From: Desulfobacterales bacterium
Lineage (GTDB): Bacteria; Desulfobacterota; Desulfobacteria; Desulfobacterales; JANQIE01
Assembly: GCA_028282295.1 (NCBI GenBank)
Contig: JANQIE010000212.1
Location: forward strand, 1 to 39,828
Length of the DNA stretch: 39,828 bases
Direction: 5' to 3'
Shown: positions 16,976-24,973 of the stretch, piece by piece
Layout: each line of letters starts with the position of its first letter
Numbering within the stretch: position 1 is the stretch's first letter
The notes under the pieces: generated by a model
What the model saw: only the letters and a program-made list of their open reading frames with translations
What the model was told of the DNA's origin: nothing
Database searches by the model: none
Made by a program: the position numbers and the translations under genes

Positions 16976-17647
16976 TTATTGCCTGCCGTGAACCTCGTCG
17001 AGCCAATGACGCAATCGCTGGGCCCAGAATTTGAAAGCACCCTTCGAGTGCCCCCATTTATCCATGCCGCTGATTACCTTGTATTTCTCGCCGGCTTTTC
17101 GGTCAACGGCCAAGGCCAGTCGCGTGTTGGTTGCCGAATCGAGCACTTCAGCCTCGATGGTGGCGGCGCCGACGTTGGCATGGGTGCCGGTCACCCCTTT
17201 TTTAATATGACTGATGGCCAGCCCCACCGGAATAATCGACGTCACCGTGTTGAGTCCCGGATTGCTCGGCTTCAAATCGGTAATGGCGGCCCTGAGCCGC
17301 AACACATCCGGTCCTGGATTCTCAACAATGGGGTAGGCCCCCTTGAGCGCGTCGGTAAGGGCCTGGTGGAAAGCGTCGGCGAGTTCCTGAAGTTCCTCGG
17401 GATGGATCCCCTGGTACTTGGCATCTTTCTTAAAATAAAAAACCACATGGTCGACCATCACCTTATCATAGCGGCTAAAATCGACCTCCGGTTTGATATA
17501 GCGCCAATCAGCACCGTCCGCGGGCCCCGGCTGCAGCAGGGCGTAATCCCCCAGGAAACCGGAGTGGTTTACATTTTGAGATTTACATCCGGCAATTACA
17601 AAGCCACACAACACCAACAACATGAGTATTTTGATACGTGCCGTCAT
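16976..17647 (-). CDS. DUF3313-family lipoprotein
   Basis: A 223-residue lipoprotein. The signal peptide ends in the lipobox VIAGC, with the lipidated cysteine at about residue 20. The mature part matches the DUF3313 pattern: FLGDYALLQPG near the start, YDKVMVDHVVFYF near 60, LRLRAAITDL near 115 and a C-terminal amphipathic region. The function of the family is unknown; it is expected to sit in the outer or inner membrane. A strong AGGAGG lies just before the ATG at 17647, which settles the start against a longer frame reaching 17716. Confidence 0.82.
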   Translation of the reverse strand: MTARIKILMLLVLCGFVIAGCKSQNVNHSGFLGDYALLQPGPADGADWRYIKPEVDFSRYDKVMVDHVVFYFKKDAKYQGIHPEELQELADAFHQALTDALKGAYPIVENPGPDVLRLRAAITDLKPSNPGLNTVTSIIPVGLAISHIKKGVTGTHANVGAATIEAEVLDSATNTRLALAVDRKAGEKYKVISGMDKWGHSKGAFKFWAQRLRHWLDEVHGRQ

Positions 17648-17857
17648 ACGACCTCCTTCGCGTTGGTTTGTTATTGTGCCGATCTTATGGACTGCAAATC
17701 CGCACCGGAACCACATTCGAATTGTAAGGTGTGTTTGGCAGAAGATGTGATGAAAACAAAATGGTCAGGCAGAATACGTCGGCCTATGAATGGTATTGGT
17801 AAAACATTAAACAAATCACTGCCGATTGCAACCCCATTGATGGATTCCCGTAAAACA

Positions 17858-17878
17858 GTGTCCATCCGGAAATAGCCT
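17858..17878. repeat. Partial copy of the dispersed element, in the hdrCB upstream region
   Basis: GTGTCCATCCGGAAATAGCC matches the terminal sequence of the element at 28728-28872 and 39733-39828. A weak counterpart, GGCTATGTTT then CGTGCCC (17908-17934), may be a decayed second end. The whole stretch 17648-18048 shows no convincing gene; it must hold the promoters of the DUF3313 gene and of hdrCB, which I could not place. Confidence 0.5.
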
Positions 17879-18048
17879 AATAACCATTGCCGTTTGTAAT
17901 GAAAAAGGCTATGTTTAAATCTTCGTGCCCAATTATTTGATTTGGGCCCATGGGATTGGCCTGGCGGCACGTCCCGATCCAAAATTCAAGACACGCATGG
18001 GATATCGGTTAAGCAAGAGTCCCAAAAACATAAACCAGGAGTTAAGAA

Positions 18049-19368
18049 ATGGCAGAAGCAATCAAACTTGGAGGTAAAAAGCAAGGTATCTTCAAGGACA
18101 AAGTTATGGCGCTGCTTCCCGAGGGCGGCAACTTAAACCTTTGCCTGACGTGTGGCATGTGCTCGTCGGGCTGCCCCGCAACCGGCCTGGAGGGCATGGA
18201 CCCGCGCAAATTGCTGCGCATGGCCGCTCTGGGTATGGATGAAGAAATACTGAGCTCGGATTGGGCCTGGATGTGCACCATGTGTCAACGCTGCATCTAT
18301 GTTTGCCCCATGAAAATCGACATTCCGCAACTGGTGTTCAACATCCGCAATCAAGGCAAACCGCGCGAGGAACGCCCCAAAGGGATCGTTGGTTCCTGCG
18401 ACATGGCCCTGCGCAGCGATACATGCAGCGCCATGGGCGCCACCGAAGAAGACTTTCAATTCGTGGTTGAAGATGTTCTGGAAGAATATCAGGAAGCTCA
18501 GCCCGAATTTAAAGACATGCAAGCCCCGGTTAACAAAGAGGGGGCCGAGTTCTTTCTAAACCAAAATTCACGCGAACCGGTGACCGAACCGGATGAAATG
18601 GTACCCTTGTGGAAAATCCTGCACACCGTCGGCGCCGACTGGACCTATGGCACCAAAGGCTGGGCCGCTGAAAACTACTGCATGTTCATGGCGGATAACG
18701 AAAACTGGGAACATATCGTTCGAACCAAGGCCAAAGCCGTTGACGATCTCAAATGCCGGGTCTGGCTTAACACCGAGTGAGGGCACGAACTCTTTGCAGT
18801 CCGGGCCGGACTGAAAAAATTCAACATCCCCTACAACTTCGAAATCAAAAGCATCATCCAATACTATGCCCAGTGGATTCGGGAAGACAAGCTCAAGGTG
18901 AATTCCGACTGGAACAAAGACCGGAAAATCAAGTTCACGGTTCAAGATCCCTGCCAACTGGTGCGTAAAACATTCGGCGATCCCGTGGCCGAAGACCTGC
19001 GTTTTGTCGTCAGATCGGTGGTCGGTGAAGAGAACTTCATCGATATGACGCCGAACCGGTCCAACAATTACTGCTGCGGTGGCGGCGGCGGCTTTCTGCA
19101 ATCCGGAATGCCCGACGCGCGCCGATACTATGGGCGCCTGAAAGACGAGCAAATCAAAAAGACCGGCGCCGCTTACTGCATCACCCCGTGTCACAACTGT
19201 CACGCCCAGGTGCACGATTTGAGCGAACATTATGAAGGCGGCTACCATACACTGCATCTTTGGACGTTGATCTGCTTGTCATTGGGCATATTAGGCCCCA
19301 ATGAACGGGAGTACCTCGGACCGGATCTGAAGGATGTCGACGTGTTTCATCCCGAGTCGGCCATGTAG
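18049..19368 (+). CDS. HdrC-HdrB-like fusion iron-sulfur protein, selenocysteine-containing
   Basis: A 439-residue protein if the in-frame TGA at 18778-18780 is read as selenocysteine (Sec244). The N-terminal HdrC-like part has two [4Fe-4S] motifs, C32-C35-C38-C42 and C76-C79-C82-C86. The C-terminal HdrB-like part has a CCG signature: C302, C342-C343-G344 and C381-x2-C384, with a further C377. The Sec sits in NTE-U-GHE, a place where relatives have Cys (the ECGH motif). The frame stays open and homologous on both sides of the TGA, and a SECIS-like hairpin follows. Such proteins pass electrons between thiols or low-potential carriers and flavin HdrA-type partners. No hdrA is in the window; metF lies 241 bp downstream on the same strand. 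AGGAG precedes the ATG at 18049. Confidence 0.9.
18778..18813 (+). promoter_or_regulatory. Sec UGA codon and bacterial SECIS-like hairpin of hdrCB
   Basis: The UGA at 18778-18780 is followed by a perfect stem, 18797-18802 (CAGTCC) with 18808-18813 (GGACTG), around a GGGCC loop. The loop begins 23 nt after the UGA and starts with G. Both features fit the bacterial SECIS pattern recognised by SelB. Confidence 0.8.
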
Positions 19369-19376
19369 CACAATCC

Positions 19377-19393
19377 GGTGGGCATGGCCCACC
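19377..19393. repeat. GTGGGC/GCCCAC intergenic dyad
   Basis: GGTGGGC (19377-19383) and GCCCACC (19387-19393) form a perfect 7-bp dyad, followed by CTACAATT. A related GTGGGCCGTGCTCACC lies about 45 bp on. This resembles short GTGGGC palindromic repeats found between genes in many bacteria. The stretch 19369-19609 between hdrCB and metF otherwise holds only the hairpin near the metF start. Confidence 0.5.
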
Positions 19394-19553
19394 CTACAAT
19401 TCTACCCGACGGCAAAAAACAGGCAGAGTGGGCCGTGCTCACCAACCGGATGATTTCCGAATGCGGCGACCCTGCAACCCGGCCATTGCTGAATTGACAT
19501 CCGGTTGAATTAAAGCTATACGTCAACCCTTTAAAATACTGCAAAAACCAAAT

Positions 19554-19590
19554 GGGGGGCGGCTGCTGCGAGCCATGGCAGCCAACCCCC
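19554..19590 (+). promoter_or_regulatory. Hairpin in the metF leader
   Basis: GGGGG at 19554-19558 pairs with CCCCC at 19586-19590, and GGCTGC at 19561-19566 pairs with GCAGCC at 19578-19583, with a small internal loop. It ends about eight bases before the metF ribosome binding site. It has no T tract, so control of translation or message stability is more likely than termination. I do not recognise a known riboswitch. Confidence 0.45.
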
Positions 19591-19609
19591 GCCTTATTGA
19601 GGAATGCCA

Positions 19610-20536
19610 ATGAAATCTGGAAGTAATCTGGAAAAAATACTGGAGGCGGGACACTTTGCTTTCACCGGCGAATTAGGTCCCCCCAGGGGTGCCAACGTGG
19701 AAGAAGTCCGCAAAAAAGCCCGCCCCCTCAAAGGTATGGTCGATAGTGTCAACATCACCGACAACCAGACCGCCATGGTCCGCATGTCGAGCTGGGCAGC
19801 CTCGCTGATTGCGATTCAAGAGGGTCTTGAACCCAACTATCAAATGGTCTGCCGGGATCGCAATCGCCTGGCCATGCAGGCGGATCTTCTGGGCGCATCC
19901 GCTCACGGCATCCGCAATCTGCTCTGCCTGTCGGGCGATCATCAGCAATTCGGCGACCATCCCAAAGCCAAAGGGGTTTTCGATATCGATTCAACCCAAC
20001 TGATCGGCATGGTCAAAAAAATGCGTGATGAGGGAAAATTCCTCAGTGGCGCCGAAATCGACGAGCCGCCCAAACTGTTCATCGGCGCAGCCGCCAACCC
20101 CTTTGCCGAGCCGTTGGAATGGCGGGTTCACCGTCTGGCCAAAAAAATCGAAGCCGGTGTCGATTTCATCCAAACCCAATGTATTTACAACATGAAAACC
20201 TTCCGTGAATGGATCAAACAAGCCAACGACATGGGCCTGACCGAAAAGGTCTACATCCTGGCGGGCGTCACCCCGATGAAAAGTGTCGGTATGGCCCGCT
20301 ACATGAAAAAATCGGTGCCCGGCATGGATGTCCCCGACGAGATTATCAAACGCCTGCAAGGGGCTCCCAAGGGCAAAGTCGCGGCCGAGGGGATCAAAAT
20401 GGCGTGCGAACAAATCGAAGAATTCAAGGAGATGAAAGGCGTTCACGGCGTGCACCTGATGGCTATCGAATGGGAACATAAAGTGCCCGAAATCGCCGAA
20501 CAGGCCAAGGTCCTGCCGCGTCCGCAGGTGGATTAA
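19610..20536 (+). CDS. metF: Methylenetetrahydrofolate reductase MetF
   Basis: A 308-residue flavoprotein of the MetF family (TIM barrel). It reduces 5,10-methylene-THF to 5-methyl-THF, a step of the methyl branch of the Wood-Ljungdahl pathway and of methionine synthesis. Family signs are FTGELGPPRGAN (about residue 18-29), VNITDNQ (about 47), GIRNLLCLSGDH (about 103-114), FIQTQCIYN (about 185) and GVTPMKS (about 222). The start at 19610 is favoured because GAGG lies seven bases before it; an ATG two codons earlier lies too close to that site. The hdrCB gene upstream on the same strand suggests that HdrCB-type electron carriers may feed or drain this enzyme. Confidence 0.92.
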   Translation: MKSGSNLEKILEAGHFAFTGELGPPRGANVEEVRKKARPLKGMVDSVNITDNQTAMVRMSSWAASLIAIQEGLEPNYQMVCRDRNRLAMQADLLGASAHGIRNLLCLSGDHQQFGDHPKAKGVFDIDSTQLIGMVKKMRDEGKFLSGAEIDEPPKLFIGAAANPFAEPLEWRVHRLAKKIEAGVDFIQTQCIYNMKTFREWIKQANDMGLTEKVYILAGVTPMKSVGMARYMKKSVPGMDVPDEIIKRLQGAPKGKVAAEGIKMACEQIEEFKEMKGVHGVHLMAIEWEHKVPEIAEQAKVLPRPQVD

Positions 20537-20580
20537 ACGTCACGGTCACGCGGCCAGCGCACGCCTTTTTACACAGATCC

Positions 20581-20620
20581 GAACCCGGCTCTCTAATCAA
20601 GAGAGTCCGGGTTCTTTTAT
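20581..20620. terminator. Bidirectional terminator between metF and fdhA
   Basis: A stem of eight pairs (20581-20588 with 20607-20614) continues, past one bulged T, with six more pairs around an AATCA loop. TTTTATTTT follows on the plus strand. The two flanking genes converge here, so it probably ends both transcripts, though the minus-strand T run is poor. Confidence 0.85.
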
Positions 20621-20621
20621 T

Positions 20622-23387
20622 TTAGGCTGCCTGGGTGATCTTCACGGCGCAGACTTTGTATTCCGGAATTTTGGAAACCGGATCCAAGGCCGCATTGGTC
20701 AGCTTGTTCGCCGCGGCCTGGGCATAGTGGAACGGGATAAACACTGTACCCGGTGTTGCTTTCGTGGAAATTTTGATCCGGGCGCTTATCCGTCCCCGGC
20801 GGGAAGCGATGTCGACGTTGGCCCCATCCGCCAAGCCGTATTTGGCCGCGTCGGCCGCGCTGATTTCCACAAAACTCTCCGGTGCCCGGTCGTTGAGGCC
20901 CTCGGACTTCATGGTCATGGTGCCGGTGTGGTACTGGTACAACACACGGCCGGTGGTGAGGTACAGGGGGTATTCCGCATCAACGGTCTCGGCGGCGTCG
21001 GTGTGTTCGATGGCGTGGAACAACCCCTTGCCGCGAGTGAACTGTTCCGTGTGTAAGATCGGCGTGTCCGGATGTTCCGGTGTGGGGCAGGGCCAGTGCA
21101 GCCCCTCATCTTCGATGCGCGCATAGGTGATGCCGCCATAGGATGGCGTCACCTTGGCAATTTCAGCCATGATCGCCTCGGCACTCTCGTACTGCATAGA
21201 GTACCCCATCCGGGTGGCGATTTCACAAATAATCTCCCAATCGGTTTTACAATCGCCGGGGGCGTCAACCGCTTTGCGAACTCTCTGCACCCGCCGTTCG
21301 GTGTTGGAAAAGGTACCTTCTTTCTCGGCGAAGCACTTGGAAGGGAGCACCACATCGGCCAACTCGGCGGTTTCAGTCATGAAAATATCCTGCACCACCA
21401 GAAAATCGAGATTGCGGATGCTTTTCTCCGCATGGTTCAGGTCCGGATCAGACACCAACGGATTTTCACCAATGACATAAAGGGCCTTGAACTCACCCCG
21501 ATGGGCCATGGGAAGCATCTCGGTGACTTTCAAGCCCGGTTTGTCCGATAGCTCAACGCCCCAGGCGTCGGCCATTTTTTTACGGGCGGCTTCATCGGCC
21601 ACCTTCTGATAGCCGGAGTACACATCCGGCAGGCCGCCCATGTCGCACGCGCCTTGAACGTTGTTCTGCCCACGCAACGGATTTACGCCACCACCGGCAA
21701 TTCCCATGTTGCCGCACAGCATGGCCAAATTGGCCAGCGACTTGACATTGTCCGTGCCGTTGGTGTGCTGAGTGATGCCCATGCAATAAAGGATGCTCGC
21801 CTTTTCGGCCTTGGCATACAGACGTGCGGCACCGATCAATTGATCGGCGTCAATACCGGTGATGGACTGCACATGCTCGGGGGAATACTTGTCAACGGTC
21901 ATTTTAAGCGCTTCGAAATCTTCGGTGCGGTTGGCCACGAATTCCTTGTCAAAAAGATCTTCCTTGATGATCACGTGCATCATGCCGTTCAGCCAGGCCA
22001 CATCGGTGCCCAGGTTTTGACGCAGGTAAATATCGGCAAACTCGGAAATCTTGATGCGACGCGGATCGACAACGATCAGTTTGGTATCTTTTTGGGTAAC
22101 GGCGCGCTTGACACCGCTGGAAATTACGGGATGGTTTTCGGTGGTGTTCGATCCTGTGATCAGGATCACATCGGCGTCTTCGATATCGGCTATAGTATTG
22201 GTCATCGCGCCACTTCCGAATGCTGCGGCCAGACCGGCCACGGTGGAGCTATGTCAGAGACGGGCGCAATGGTCGATGTTGTTCGTCTTGAGCACCGCCC
22301 GGGTGAATTTATTGGCTAAGTAGTTCTCTTCGTTGCTGATGCGCGCCGAAGTCAGGACGCCGATGGTGTCGGCCCCGGCGTCGTTTTTAATGGCTTTAAA
22401 TTTATCCGCCACCAGGTTCAGCGCCTCATCCCAGGAGGCTTCGCGAAACCGGTCGTTTTCCTTGATCAAGGGGGTGGTCAATCGCTTGTCCGAACCGATG
22501 AAATCATACCCAAACCGCCCCTTCACGCACAGGCTGCCGTGGTTTGGGGCCGCGCCTTCGACACCGTCGACTTTCATGACGCGGTTGTCCTTGACATGCA
22601 GATTCAGTTGGCAACCCACACCGCAATAGGTGCAGGTGGTGCGAACTTTTTGCGCCTCCCATTGGCGCAGTTCGTAGCGGGCATCCTTTTCCACCAGGGC
22701 GCCCACCGGACAGACCTGCAGGCACTCGCCGCAAAATACACAATCCGAATCGCCATAGGGCCGGTCGCCGGCGGCGATGATTTTGGTGGACGATCCGCGG
22801 TAGCCGAAGCTGATGGCTTTGTTGACCTGTACTTCGTTGCAGGCTTGCACGCAGCGGCCGCAGAGGACGCAACGCGAAAAATCGCGCACGATGAACGGAT
22901 TCACGGTTTCCATGGGATAGGGGGTGTGGGTGCCGTCGAAGCCATCCCCCGATACTTGATAGCGATAGGCAAGGTCCTGCAACCGGCAATCGCCCCACAC
23001 CGGACACAGCTCGGTGCTGCTGTCCGACTTGTGCGCGCCGAGCTGAAACTGGGTCCAGCCTTGTTCGTCCGAACCGCGCACGGCGCAATTGTGATTGCCG
23101 GAAGACAGCAACAGGCGAATCAGCAGCTTGCGGGCTTCGACAACCTTGGGCGATTCGGTCTGAACCACCATGCCGTTGCCGGCCGGCGCAGCGCAAGACG
23201 CCACCAGACTGCGCGCCCCCTCGACTTCGACCATGCAAATGCGGCACGCGCCGGTGGGCGTTGCCGCTTTAAGGTGGCAAAGGGTGGGAATGTCGATATT
23301 GTTATTACGGGCAACCTGGAGAATGGTTTCACCGGGTTCAAACGTAAAGTCATTGCCGTTGATAGAAATGATGTTCTTCGGTTCCAT
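20622..23387 (-). CDS. fdhA: Formate dehydrogenase catalytic subunit, selenocysteine-containing
   Basis: A 921-residue molybdenum or tungsten formate dehydrogenase if TGA at 22254-22256 is read as Sec378. Domains in order: [2Fe-2S] domain with C37, C48, C51 and C65; a NuoG-like region (about 80-140); two [4Fe-4S] ferredoxin motifs (CVLCGRCVQAC and CVFCGECLQVC, about 185-245); the Fe4S4 cluster of the catalytic part (CTYCGVGC then SLCVKGR, about 265-305); then the molybdopterin domains. The active site reads HCARL-U-HSST, as in known Sec formate dehydrogenases. It interconverts formate and CO2. The N-terminal clusters indicate a soluble enzyme linked to NAD, ferredoxin or an Hdr/Nuo-like partner, none of which is adjacent. 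The ATG at 23387 begins MEPKNI; AAAGGAG lies 13-19 bases upstream, so the start is slightly uncertain. TATAAT occurs at about 23516-23521 on this strand. Confidence 0.95.
22225..22256 (-). promoter_or_regulatory. Sec UGA codon and SECIS hairpin of fdhA
   Basis: Downstream of the UGA (22256-22254) the minus strand forms a stem, 22241-22236 with 22230-22225, around the loop GGTCT (22235-22231). The loop matches the GGUCU apical loop of the E. coli fdhF SECIS and lies 18 nt after the UGA, a fitting distance for SelB-dependent insertion. Confidence 0.88.
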
Positions 23388-23554
23388 GGTAACCGCGGGT
23401 CTCCTTTGGTAGTGATCTCCTTGCAATTTCAAGAGAGGACCGGACTGTCCCCTCGACAGCTAAACCGCCGCGCCGCTCCCGGCGCCATTGTTATCGCTAT
23501 GAACAGGTGAAACTATTATATCCCGGACGCTTTGTCAATGCGCGAAAAACGGGG

Positions 23555-23573
23555 ATGCAGGGTAACCCTGCAT
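23555..23573. promoter_or_regulatory. Palindrome between fdhA and the Hcp islet
   Basis: ATGCAGGGT and ACCCTGCAT form a perfect 9-bp dyad around a single A. It lies 36 bp past the end of the last islet gene on the minus strand and 168 bp upstream of fdhA. CCCCGTTTTT follows on the minus strand, so it may be a weak terminator of the islet operon; an operator for fdhA or a junction site is also possible. Confidence 0.4.
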
Positions 23574-23608
23574 AATCGATCTCGGCAAGATTGTTGAATA
23601 TTGTATTA

Positions 23609-23962
23609 TTAATGGTGCTCCCCCAACCAAACCGCATAATAATTGACACCAAGCATTTGTACCCCCAGCGCCAAAAAAAGTGCGGCTATCATCACACCAT
23701 TGATGATAACCTTGCTCTTGATTGGCTTCTTATATACAAATTCCTTGCCGAGGATGATCACAAATATTAAAATATAAACTGCAACAAAATATCGATTGAA
23801 AAAGAAATAGTGCGCGAACACATTGCCGGTCTGCAATAAATCGTCATAAAAGTCGCTCATTAAAGAATGATGCATCGCCATCAAAGCAATTTCCATACAG
23901 CCAATCAAAAGAAAAAGAATGTTCAGGCAATGCAGAAATCTATGGTTTTTTAATCTTGCCAT
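23609..23962 (-). CDS. Small membrane protein of the Hcp islet, unknown function
   Basis: A 117-residue protein I do not recognise. Three or four membrane segments are clear (about residues 10-31, 50-74, 83-103), with a basic N-terminus and a loop holding an acidic DFYDDLL stretch near 36-42. The start overlaps the end of the preceding gene by 23 bp, which points to translational coupling. AAGGA lies about nine bases before the ATG. The sequence is clearly A+T-richer than that of the flanking genes. Third in the order hcp, 150-residue protein, this gene: a membrane immunity protein for a secreted partner is one hypothesis, but nothing in the sequence proves it. Confidence 0.7.
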   Translation of the reverse strand: MARLKNHRFLHCLNILFLLIGCMEIALMAMHHSLMSDFYDDLLQTGNVFAHYFFFNRYFVAVYILIFVIILGKEFVYKKPIKSKVIINGVMIAALFLALGVQMLGVNYYAVWLGEHH

Positions 23963-24392
23963 GATACGTGATCCTTCCGTGGATTAACTTTGCGCGCAAA
24001 CGAAATCCTGTGGTCGCGTAACCGTTTGATGGGATATTAATTTTCTCGATTGTGTACCAAGGTTGATCCTGATCGTCGAAAATGGTTAGTTTTATGTCCA
24101 CATTTGAGAAACCATAGGCAGGTGATACTTCTATCTGTGCTGTTTTCCCATGAAATTCCTTTATCATTACCCCTCTATCTGGATCCCTAACCTTAAACCA
24201 TTTGGTTCCCAATAGAGACACACCAAAAGTACCATCTTTATTGAGAGACACAGGTTTGTGCATTACAAACTGTCTAATAATCGGTCCCTGTTTAAATTTA
24301 ATATGCAATCCATTAAAAGCTGACAGCCCTATCGCTTTGCTTTTTATTGGAATAGTGGCGCCCAATGATGTTGTTGTGAGGCGCATTTCCAT
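23940..24392 (-). CDS. Unknown protein directly downstream of hcp
   Basis: A 150-residue, cysteine-free, probably beta-rich protein of unknown family. It has no signal peptide and no membrane segment. Charged and aromatic short strands recur (GTKWFKVRDP, YGFSNVDIKL, DQPWYTIEKI), and the C-terminus is basic. AAAGGGGA lies five bases before the ATG at 24392; a TTG at 24413 would make it abut the hcp stop codon. Its place between an Hcp tube gene and a membrane-protein gene suggests a cargo carried by Hcp, an adaptor, or a structural partner. I see no catalytic motif. Confidence 0.68.
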   Translation of the reverse strand: MEMRLTTTSLGATIPIKSKAIGLSAFNGLHIKFKQGPIIRQFVMHKPVSLNKDGTFGVSLLGTKWFKVRDPDRGVMIKEFHGKTAQIEVSPAYGFSNVDIKLTIFDDQDQPWYTIEKINIPSNGYATTGFRLRAKLIHGRITYHGKIKKP

Positions 24393-24413
24393 ATATTCCC
24401 CTTTTGTTTCCAA

Positions 24414-24902
24414 CTAAATTTTACAATTTCTTTCGAGATCCCATCCAAAAGCAATCTGCCCGGCCGCACCACCCCCATTACGCCTCTGCTGAACATATAT
24501 CCATTCAATTTTACCGAAATTGATATGAACAACCTCCGCCGGGAATTCCCCACGGCCACCTCCAGTTGCAATGTCGCTGATTATGCAATTCGACATTCTA
24601 TACTCCATAAATTTCAGCTTTTCACCCCCCGCTCTGCACAGTTCGACTGTAACAGAATCAATATGGGTCCCGGCCGCACAAGCTAACGCTAATCTTGGCG
24701 ATGAAATATCAAGTTCCTTTGCAAATGAAAAATCTTCAAAATCTACCCTCTCTGCACTTGCACCTCCTACGCTGCTCACAGTAGGTGATATTATTTGTTT
24801 CACGCCCATCTTAAAAGCGAGGGTTTCAAACCAACGTTTGTGCTTCTCATCAATGCTTTCGCCTTCAATTCCGTCAATTCTTACAAACGCATCTAAAGTC
24901 AA
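24414..24902 (-). CDS. hcp: Hcp-family type VI secretion tube protein (orphan)
   Basis: A 162-residue member of the Hcp1 family, whose hexameric rings form the inner tube of type VI secretion systems and carry small effectors. The typical start is present: DAFVRIDGIEGESIDEKH at about residues 4-21, a GESxDxxH hallmark. Later strands follow the family pattern (VDFEDFSFAKELDISSPRL, then VTVELCRAGGEKLKFMEYRM, and ISDIATGGG). The start codon is TTG at 24902 with AAAGGA eight bases upstream; no better ATG exists and the N-terminus fits the family. No vgrG, tssB/C or other secretion gene is in the window, so it is either an orphan Hcp serving a machine elsewhere or a repurposed ring protein. Confidence 0.85.
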   Translation of the reverse strand: MTLDAFVRIDGIEGESIDEKHKRWFETLAFKMGVKQIISPTVSSVGGASAERVDFEDFSFAKELDISSPRLALACAAGTHIDSVTVELCRAGGEKLKFMEYRMSNCIISDIATGGGRGEFPAEVVHINFGKIEWIYVQQRRNGGGAAGQIAFGWDLERNCKI

Positions 24903-24973
24903 AATCCAATCCTTTCCAGCAATTTGTCAAATTATGACTGACTTTATTCTTCTATATTCATTCAGAAAAGCAA

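Noticed and set aside
17671-17982. 103-codon minus-strand frame upstream of the DUF3313 gene
   Set aside because: It overlaps the well-supported hdrCB and DUF3313 upstream region and a repeat end, has no ribosome binding site that I can see and no family features.
18778-18780. In-frame stop making hdrCB look like two genes or a pseudogene
   Set aside because: The frame, motif order and homology continue unbroken across the TGA, the Cys-equivalent place fits Sec, and a SECIS-like hairpin follows.
22254-22256. In-frame stop splitting fdhA
   Set aside because: It is the conserved selenocysteine position of formate dehydrogenases, with an fdhF-like SECIS loop downstream.
22539-23510. Long open frame on the plus strand opposite fdhA
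   Set aside because: It lies antisense to strongly recognisable fdhA sequence and its translation has no family features. The same holds for long frames opposite pstA (1119-1808), nfnA (13467-14366) and thrS (25449-26366, 26481-27443).
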